Positions 1 through 4,595 of a stretch of 7,109 nucleotides of DNA are shown here, one piece after another. The position numbers and the translations under genes are program-made. The stretch spans positions 1 through 7,109 of the forward strand of contig JAITON010000050.1 in the NCBI GenBank assembly GCA_031289935.1, read 5' to 3'. Under the pieces are notes generated by a model. It did no database searches and was not told the origin of the DNA. It saw nothing but the letters and a program-made list of their open reading frames with translations. Position 1 is the first letter of the stretch. Each line of letters starts with the position of its first letter. Source of the stretch: Treponema sp. GTDB lineage: Bacteria; Spirochaetota; Spirochaetia; Treponematales; Breznakiellaceae.

Positions 1-513
1 AACCTGCCGCCCAGAAAGAATACGCGGCCCCATTATCTTTTCATTGTGGACAATCCGCTGTGCTCCTTCGAGTTTGACGAGGAGCTGGAAGAAGGCGTAT
101 ACAAGTTTAGCTATGAGCGTATGTATAAGCTGAGAGACGAGACGGACAACTTCAACTCAGAAACAGTGTCGGCTCTGTTCACCGAAGACATGAACACATT
201 GGTGGCGGACGGGCGGACTACGGTGTTTGTCAAATGGGACAAAGACATACTCGAAGGCTTTAAACGCGCCGCCGATGATTATGACCAGTATTTTGCCAGC
301 CGCTGGGTTTTTGTCACCTTTTTCCATGACGACGAGGATACCCGGAAGCTGCCGGCATCCAACCCTGCTAACGGCGACTCGCTCGATGGAAAAGCGGAAT
401 GGCTTCTTGCCATGGCCGAAACCCCCTTTATAAAAAAGGTGGAGATTCCCCTGGACAAGGTGCTCACCCTGGATTATATAAAAGAACTGTTCCAAACGTA
501 TGCTGTAGAGTAG
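1..513 (+). CDS. Unrecognised acidic protein, 5'-truncated by window edge
   Basis: The frame is open from the first base (reading N-L-P-P-R-K-N-T...) to a TAG stop at 511-513, giving at least 170 residues. A GTG at 46 could serve as a start, but no Shine-Dalgarno sequence precedes it and the frame continues upstream, so the true start is probably outside the window. The protein is rich in Asp/Glu and aromatics. It contains the stretches VFVKWDKDILEGF and WVFVTFFHDDEDTRKLP and ends in LDYIKELFQTYAVE. I see no signal peptide, membrane segment or catalytic motif in the visible part, and I do not recognise the family. Two counted 60-base lines here (61-180) are about 48% G+C, lower than the glycosidase genes to the right. 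It converges with the Rrf2 gene at 579-1004. Coding status is likely; function is unknown. Confidence 0.7.
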   Translation, partial: NLPPRKNTRPHYLFIVDNPLCSFEFDEELEEGVYKFSYERMYKLRDETDNFNSETVSALFTEDMNTLVADGRTTVFVKWDKDILEGFKRAADDYDQYFASRWVFVTFFHDDEDTRKLPASNPANGDSLDGKAEWLLAMAETPFIKKVEIPLDKVLTLDYIKELFQTYAVE

Positions 514-521
514 TCCTGCCC

Positions 522-566
522 GGCGAGCCAGGCAAGCCCGGCAAGCTTGGTAAGCCCGGCAAGCTG
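522..566. repeat. Five 9-bp tandem repeat units (GGCAAGCYY type)
   Basis: The units are GGCGAGCCA, GGCAAGCCC, GGCAAGCTT, GGTAAGCCC and GGCAAGCTG, end to end. They begin 8 bp after the stop of the upstream gene and fill most of the gap between two convergent genes. Because the period is divisible by three, the repeat reads as a collagen-like G-K-P/G-K-L pattern in one + frame; I do not think it is translated. A 6-bp inverted repeat (AGCTTG at 544-549, CAAGCT at 560-565) is present, but no T-run follows on either strand, so it is not a convincing terminator. Confidence 0.85.
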
Positions 567-578
567 TTTATACTAGCC

Positions 579-1004
579 TCATATATAGTACATGGCGCTT
601 TGGCTGCCCGGGAAGAGGGAGGCCAGGGTCTTGTTGTCGATGGCCTCGGCGATGCGGTTATTGAGACGTTCGTAGACCATGAGCCTGAGGCAGCGTTGCA
701 GGAGGGTTTCCTGGGTCTGGGGTCTGGGGGGATCAATCACCAGCATATCGCCTTCGAGCAGCCGGAGAACATCGCCGATGATGATTTCCTCGGGAGGGCG
801 GGTGAGGGTATAGCCGCCTGAGGTCCCTTTGATGGAACGGATGTAGCCGCTGCGGCGGAGAATGATGACTACCTGCTCCAGGTAACGGACCGAAATGTTT
901 TGCCGCTCGGCGATGCTGGCCAGGGAAACATGGGGCCCGGCGCAGTGTTCCGCCAGATCCAGCAGGAGGCGGATACCGTACCTTCCCCGGGTGGAAATCT
1001 TCAT
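579..1004 (-). CDS. Rrf2-family transcriptional regulator, CymR-like, without Fe-S cysteines
   Basis: This is a 141-residue winged-helix DNA-binding protein of usual Rrf2 length. The N-terminal MKISTRGRYG motif is followed by the recognition-helix region SIAERQNISVRYLEQ (30-44) and the wing SIKGTSGGYTLTRP (57-70). The effector region has no cysteine trio; its only cysteines are C21 and C105, so a classical [2Fe-2S] IscR/NsrR mode is unlikely. It ends in AMYYI; as I recall, Bacillus CymR ends similarly (-YI), and a terminal Ile is typical of CysK-docking tails. The start ATG (1002-1004) overlaps the previous gene's TGA as ATGA, with GGAG 8 nt upstream inside that gene. Last gene of the xylosidase-Rrf2-Rrf2 unit. 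Targets are unknown; a role in sulfur or cysteine regulation is inference. Confidence 0.9.
   Translation of the reverse strand: MKISTRGRYGIRLLLDLAEHCAGPHVSLASIAERQNISVRYLEQVVIILRRSGYIRSIKGTSGGYTLTRPPEEIIIGDVLRLLEGDMLVIDPPRPQTQETLLQRCLRLMVYERLNNRIAEAIDNKTLASLFPGSQSAMYYI
1001..1004 (-). other. ATGA stop/start overlap between the two Rrf2 genes
   Basis: On the minus strand, ATGA is both the start (ATG) of the downstream Rrf2 gene and the stop (TGA) of the upstream one. Such 4-bp overlaps usually mean translational coupling and matched protein amounts. Confidence 0.9.
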
Positions 1005-1441
1005 ATAGTGTACTCCAGGGTATCCATGGTACGGCAGGTTTCGGCCAGTTCCTGGAGCGTGATGGCGCCGACGCAGCCGGTGATTTCCCGGTAGAGTTCA
1101 TTCCAGAGGCCGATGCTTTCGCAGGAGGATTCCCGAGGGCAGGGGGCTTTTGTGCTGGACGTGGCGCAGGCGGCAATTTCCAGGGGGCCTTCCACGGCCT
1201 GCAGGATATCGCCGGCGCTGATTTGCTCCAGGGATCTGCCGGGTTTATAGCCGCCCTGGGGGCCCCGGATACCCTGGAGGATACCGGCCTTTCGCAGGGG
1301 GATAAAGAGCTGTTCCAGGTAGCCTTCGGAAATGCCGGTACCTTCGGCAATCACCCGGGTACTGATATAGCCGCCGGGGGGAAGGAGGGCCAGATAAAGC
1401 AGGGCCTCCAGGGAATAGCGGCCCTTGGTGGATATCCTCAT
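1001..1441 (-). CDS. Rrf2-family transcriptional regulator with three-cysteine (probable Fe-S) cluster motif
   Basis: A 146-residue winged-helix regulator. The N-terminus is MRISTKGRYS, the recognition-helix region is VIAEGTGISEGYLEQ (30-44) and the wing is GIRGPQGGYKPGR (57-69). Cysteines C92, C101 and C107 (C-X8-C-X5-C) lie where IscR, NsrR and RirA bind their Fe-S cluster; further cysteines are C123 and C136. The X5 second gap matches those families, and the wider first gap resembles NsrR more than IscR. The likely signal is Fe-S, NO, iron or redox status, but the exact subfamily is not decided. It is 39/85 identical, without gaps, to the adjacent Rrf2 protein over residues 1-85, so the two are tandem paralogs. 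It ends in EYTI, again a terminal Ile. Its ATG (1439-1441) overlaps the glycosidase stop as ATGA, with a weak AAGG ribosome site inside the glycosidase gene. Confidence 0.92.
   Translation of the reverse strand: MRISTKGRYSLEALLYLALLPPGGYISTRVIAEGTGISEGYLEQLFIPLRKAGILQGIRGPQGGYKPGRSLEQISAGDILQAVEGPLEIAACATSSTKAPCPRESSCESIGLWNELYREITGCVGAITLQELAETCRTMDTLEYTI
1438..1441 (-). other. ATGA stop/start overlap between GH3 gene and first Rrf2 gene
   Basis: The TGA of the glycosidase (1438-1440) and the ATG of the Rrf2 gene (1439-1441) share two bases on the minus strand. Only a weak AAGG lies 4 nt before the ATG, so the regulator is probably translated mainly by ribosomes finishing the glycosidase. 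Confidence 0.9.
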
Positions 1442-3555
1442 AGTACCTTGATGATAGCGCTCACGGGCCGGGCGGCGCCCCGCTCCAGGGCCACGGGGAT
1501 GGGGGCGGCTCCGGCGGCGGTAAGGGTATAGGCGCCGGGCTCCAGAACGCTGATGCCGGCCTCGTTGACGGACTCAAAGGCGGCGGCGGCCAGCTCGAAC
1601 TCGACCCTGAGGGTTTTGCCCGCAGGGACGGCTACCCGGCGAAAAGCCCGGAGGCTCGTGATGGGATCGGTGGCACGGCGATTTTCCCGGGCGGCATAGA
1701 TCTGCACCACTTCAACGGCGTCCCGGCTGCCGGTATTGCTGAGGCTCAGGCTTGCTTTGACGCTGCCCCCGGCGGCGATCGTATCGGCAGAAAGACTGAG
1801 GCTGTCGAAGCGGAAGCTCGTGTAGGAAAGGCCGAAGCCGAAGGGGTAGAGGGGCTTTTCTTCCATGTATCGATAGGTCCGGCCGCGCATGGCGTAGTCC
1901 TCGTAGGGAGGGAGCTGGGCGGTGGAGGCCGGGAACGTGATGGGGAGCCGGCCCGAGGGGATTGCGTCGCCAAAGATGATGTCCGCCAGGGCATTGCCCC
2001 CTTCCTCACCGGGGTACCAGGCAAAGAGAATGGCATCGGCGATGTCCTCGGGAAAGGCGATGGGGCTGCCGCCCGTGAGGACGAGGATCAGCTTTTTACC
2101 GGCCTTGCGGATGCGGCGGAGGAACTTGAGCTGCCAGGGCGGCAGTTCTATGGCGTCCCGGTCGCCGTTGGAGTCCGAGGCGATGGCGTCCCCCTCTTCG
2201 CCCTCCATGGCCCCGTCCAGGCCGTAGCAGGCGATAACCACATCGGTATTGTCCAGACCGAACATGGGGGCATCGTCATGGCCCGTAGCGCCGAAGGCCT
2301 GGAAGCTCTGGTGGATATCATCGTACATCAAAGAGCCCTGGCGGTACTCAAAACTGATGGCGGGTTTTTCGCCCACCTTGGCGGCCAGGCCTTCCAGGAT
2401 GGTTACGAGCCGGGAGTTGAGACCGTAGTAGTTGCCCAGGAGGCTTTGGATGTTGGCCGCAGCGGGGCCCACCAGGGTGATAGTCTTGGCCGAATCGTCC
2501 AGGGGGAGGAGATTCCCCTCGTTTTTGAGCAGGACGATGGACTTTTGGGCGGCTTCACGGGCAAGCTGCCGGTGTTTTTCTGAGCCGATGGTTTCCCGGC
2601 CCAGTTTCGCGTAGGGGTCCTGCTCCGGCGGGTCGAACATACCGAGCTTAAAGCGGGTGCGGAGGAGCCGGCTGAGGGCCGCGTCGATGGCCGCCCTGGT
2701 TACCAGGCCCTGTTTGCAGGCCAGGGTGAGCATGGGATAGGTGCAGCCGCAGTTGAGGTCGCAGCCGGCGTTCAGAGCCAGGGCGGCGGATTCCTCCGGG
2801 GATCTGGTAACCTTGTGGTTCTCGTGGAAGTCCCGAATGGCCCAGCAGTCGGAGGTAACATGGCCCTTGAAGCCCCAGGCCCCACGGAGGATGTCCTTTA
2901 ATAGATAGGTACTGCCGCAGCAGGGCTCCCCCAGGGTGCGGTTGTAGGCCCCCATGAAGGCCTCTACGCCGTTTTCGGCCAGGAGTTTGAAGGCCGGGAG
3001 GTAGGTTTCGAAGAGGTCTTTTTGGGAGACCTGGGCGTCAAAGACGTGGCGGAGTTTTTCGGGCCCCGAATGGACGGCAAAGTGCTTGGCGCAGGCCGCA
3101 GTTTTGAGGCGCTCCGGGTCGTCACCCTGGAGGCCCTGCATAAAGGCCAGCCCGATACGGCCAGTGAGAAAAGGGTCCTCACCGTAGGTCTCCTGGCCCC
3201 GGCCCCAGCGGGGGTCCCGGAAGATGTTGATGTTGGGGGTCCAGAAGGTCAGCCCGTAGTATTGGTTCCGGTTGCCCCGTTTGACGGCCTCGTTGTACTT
3301 GGCCCGGGCCTCATCGGAAATGGCCGAGGCCACCTGGCGGATAAAGACCTCGTCGAAGCTGGCCGCCAGGGCGATGGCCTGGGGGAAGACCGTGGCAAGG
3401 CCTGCCCGGGCGATCCCGTGAAGGGCCTCGTTCCACCAGTTGTATTGGGGAATCCCCAGGCGTTCTATGGCCGGAGAGGTGTAGCTGAGCTGCGACACCT
3501 TCTCTTCCAGGGTCATTTTTGATATAAGGTCCTTGATCCGCGCTTCCCGGTCCAT
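1438..3555 (-). CDS. Glycoside hydrolase family 3, beta-xylosidase-like, cytoplasmic
   Basis: A 705-residue GH3 enzyme with the full three-part layout: TIM-barrel-like N domain (about 10-300), alpha/beta C domain (about 335-580, beginning AREAAQKSIVLLKNEGNLLPL and ending PFGFGLSYTSF) and an FN3-like domain (about 590-690). The predicted nucleophile is D236 in HVTSDCWAIRDF. The acid/base is probably a Glu in the EGEE motif at 451-454, ahead of NGDRDAIELPPWQ. The N-terminal YNWWNEALHGIARAG, with Glu where beta-glucosidases have the Asp of SDGP, is characteristic of the beta-xylosidase/arabinofuranosidase branch. There is no signal peptide, so it should act on imported xylo-oligosaccharides; an aryl-glycosidase role is possible. 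The ATG at 3553-3555 has GGAGG 8 nt upstream. It is the first gene of a unit continuing into two Rrf2 genes and is divergent from metA. Activity is inferred from motifs. Confidence 0.93.
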   Translation of the reverse strand: MDREARIKDLISKMTLEEKVSQLSYTSPAIERLGIPQYNWWNEALHGIARAGLATVFPQAIALAASFDEVFIRQVASAISDEARAKYNEAVKRGNRNQYYGLTFWTPNINIFRDPRWGRGQETYGEDPFLTGRIGLAFMQGLQGDDPERLKTAACAKHFAVHSGPEKLRHVFDAQVSQKDLFETYLPAFKLLAENGVEAFMGAYNRTLGEPCCGSTYLLKDILRGAWGFKGHVTSDCWAIRDFHENHKVTRSPEESAALALNAGCDLNCGCTYPMLTLACKQGLVTRAAIDAALSRLLRTRFKLGMFDPPEQDPYAKLGRETIGSEKHRQLAREAAQKSIVLLKNEGNLLPLDDSAKTITLVGPAAANIQSLLGNYYGLNSRLVTILEGLAAKVGEKPAISFEYRQGSLMYDDIHQSFQAFGATGHDDAPMFGLDNTDVVIACYGLDGAMEGEEGDAIASDSNGDRDAIELPPWQLKFLRRIRKAGKKLILVLTGGSPIAFPEDIADAILFAWYPGEEGGNALADIIFGDAIPSGRLPITFPASTAQLPPYEDYAMRGRTYRYMEEKPLYPFGFGLSYTSFRFDSLSLSADTIAAGGSVKASLSLSNTGSRDAVEVVQIYAARENRRATDPITSLRAFRRVAVPAGKTLRVEFELAAAAFESVNEAGISVLEPGAYTLTAAGAAPIPVALERGAARPVSAIIKVL

Positions 3556-3562
3556 GGCTGCA

Positions 3563-3568
3563 TCCTCC
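3563..3568 (-). promoter_or_regulatory. Ribosome binding site of the GH3 beta-xylosidase-like gene
   Basis: GGAGGA on the minus strand, about 7-8 nt before the ATG at 3555. It is strong and supports this start. With the promoter placed at 3577-3605 the leader would be only about 15 nt, so this site lies at the very 5' end of the mRNA. Confidence 0.8.
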
Positions 3569-3576
3569 GTTGCTTC

Positions 3577-3605
3577 AGTATAGCCCAGACCGGGCCTTTT
3601 GACAA
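3577..3605 (-). promoter_or_regulatory. Sigma70-type promoter of the GH3-Rrf2-Rrf2 unit
   Basis: Read on the minus strand: TTGTCA (3605-3600, 5/6 match to TTGACA), a 17-bp spacer, then TATACT (3582-3577, 5/6 match to TATAAT). Transcription would start near 3570, just before the ribosome site. The spacer contains a small dyad, GCCC-N5-GGGC (3583-3595), which could be part of an operator; that is speculation. Confidence 0.7.
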
Positions 3606-3609
3606 TATC

Positions 3610-3638
3610 TTGATAAGTTTTCCCAACTCTGCTAGCAT
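3610..3638 (+). promoter_or_regulatory. Sigma70-type promoter of metA and the downstream GH3 gene
   Basis: TTGATA (3610-3615, 5/6), a 17-bp spacer, then TAGCAT (3633-3638, 4/6). The predicted transcription start is around 3644-3646, only a few nucleotides before the metA ATG at 3648. An upstream TTGACA (3599-3604) has no -10 box at 16-18 bp, so it is a poorer choice for this strand. Confidence 0.5.
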
Positions 3639-3647
3639 AAATCCGGT

Positions 3648-4574
3648 ATGCCTATCAAGATTCCGCAGGCTTTGCCCGCTTATAACTCCCTACGGGGGGA
3701 AAATGTTTTTGTCATGACCGAAGACCGGGCGGAGCATCAGGATATCCGGCCCCTCAAGGTGGGGATCCTCAACCTGATGCCCACCAAGGTGGACACAGAG
3801 ATACAAATCCTCCGGCTTTTGGGGAACTCGCCCCTCCAGGTGGATATCACTTTTATCCGCATGGGGAGCCACGAGTCCCGGAACGCACCGCCGGGGCACC
3901 TCGAAAAATTCTACATCAATTCCGAAGAGATCATCGCCCTGGGGGTCCGGTTTGACGGGCTGATTGTAACCGGGGCGCCGGTGGAGACCCTGGAATTTGA
4001 GGCGGTGGATTATTGGCCGGAATTAGCGGCGGTACTGGACTATTCCCGAAAGAACGTTTTTTCGATCTTCCATATTTGCTGGGGAGCCCAGGCGGGGCTC
4101 TACCGGCACTACGGTATCCCCAAAAAGCTGCGGGCGAGGAAGCTCTTCGGGATCTTTCCCCACGGGGTGAACGAGCGGCATACAGCCCTGTTCAGGGGCT
4201 TTGACGACGAGTTCCTGGCCCCCCAGTCCCGGCACACCGAAAGCGACCGGGATGCCATCGCCGCTAATCCGGCCCTGAGCATTGAGTCCGAGACCGCTGA
4301 GGTGGGGGTTTTTATAGCCACGGCACGGGAAGGGCGGGAGATTTACGTAACCGGCCACCTGGAATACGATTCCCTGACCCTGGACCGGGAGTACCACCGG
4401 GACCTGGCCAAGGGGCTCGACATTGCCATCCCGAAGAACTATTATCCGGGGGACGATCCGGCAAAGGCCCCGGTGGTCCGCTGGCGGGCCCACGCGCATT
4501 TGTTTTTTTTAAACTGGATCAATTTTGTGTATCAGGAAACACCCTTCGATCTGAAGGATCTGAAGGATTTGTAG
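3648..4574 (+). CDS. metA: Homoserine O-acyltransferase MetA, predicted acetyl-CoA type
   Basis: This 308-residue protein is the first committed enzyme of methionine synthesis, moving an acyl group from acyl-CoA to the homoserine hydroxyl in the cytoplasm. It is collinear with E. coli and Bacillus MetA from the first residues (MPIKIPQALPAYN), which fixes the start. The acyl-enzyme cysteine is C144 in FHICWGAQAG; H237 and E239 in VTGHLEY complete the active site; K47 in NLMPTK is conserved. The TGAPVETLEF motif has Glu (E113) where E. coli has Gly. In Bacillus cereus MetA the equivalent Glu111 is linked to acetyl-CoA use, so the product is probably O-acetylhomoserine (the metAA type). No Shine-Dalgarno precedes the ATG. 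The C-terminus DLKDLKDL comes from a 9-bp DNA repeat. A GH3 gene follows after 21 bp. Confidence 0.96.
   Translation: MPIKIPQALPAYNSLRGENVFVMTEDRAEHQDIRPLKVGILNLMPTKVDTEIQILRLLGNSPLQVDITFIRMGSHESRNAPPGHLEKFYINSEEIIALGVRFDGLIVTGAPVETLEFEAVDYWPELAAVLDYSRKNVFSIFHICWGAQAGLYRHYGIPKKLRARKLFGIFPHGVNERHTALFRGFDDEFLAPQSRHTESDRDAIAANPALSIESETAEVGVFIATAREGREIYVTGHLEYDSLTLDREYHRDLAKGLDIAIPKNYYPGDDPAKAPVVRWRAHAHLFFLNWINFVYQETPFDLKDLKDL
4548..4571 (+). repeat. metA: 9-bp tandem repeat forming the MetA C-terminus
   Basis: GATCTGAAG occurs twice in a row (4548-4556, 4557-4565) and is followed by a partial third unit GATTTG, directly before the TAG stop. It encodes D-L-K-D-L-K-D-L. The last ordinary MetA residues are about QETPF, so the repeat looks like an add-on at the gene's 3' end. 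Confidence 0.85.
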
Positions 4575-4584
4575 AATCAGCACT

Positions 4585-4591
4585 GAGGAGG
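4585..4591 (+). promoter_or_regulatory. Ribosome binding site of the second GH3 gene
   Basis: GAGGAGG lies before two adjacent ATG codons (4596 and 4599). Spacing from GGAGG is 4 nt to the first and 7 nt to the second, so the second ATG is the better spaced start; the protein differs by one Met only. Confidence 0.8.
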
Positions 4592-4595
4592 AAGC

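Noticed and set aside
544..565. Inverted repeat AGCTTG...CAAGCT as a bidirectional terminator
   Set aside because: The stem is only 6 bp, it arises from the repeat units themselves, and no T-run follows on either strand.
399..821. Plus-strand ORF of 140 codons reading through the 9-bp repeat with a collagen-like G-K-P/G-K-L stretch
   Set aside because: It overlaps the end of the left-edge gene and lies antisense to a clear Rrf2 gene; no ribosome site or family match. It is an artefact of the 3n-period repeat.
733..1350. Minus-strand ORF of 205 codons overlapping both Rrf2 genes
   Set aside because: It is in another frame of two well-supported regulators, is Pro/Arg/Ser-rich as expected for a shadow frame in G+C-rich DNA, and has no recognisable motif.
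3022..3522. Plus-strand ORF of 166 codons antisense to the beta-xylosidase-like gene
   Set aside because: It falls fully inside a confidently identified GH3 gene and shows only shadow-frame composition.
3583..3600. GCCC-N5-GGGC followed by CTTTT as a small terminator
   Set aside because: A 4-bp stem and four T's are too weak, and it lies within the spacer of the xylosidase promoter, where a terminator makes little sense. It may be part of an operator at most.
3556..3647. SAM riboswitch or T-box leader for metA
   Set aside because: The gap is 92 bp, both promoters occupy it, and the predicted transcript start is next to the ATG, leaving no room for a leader structure.
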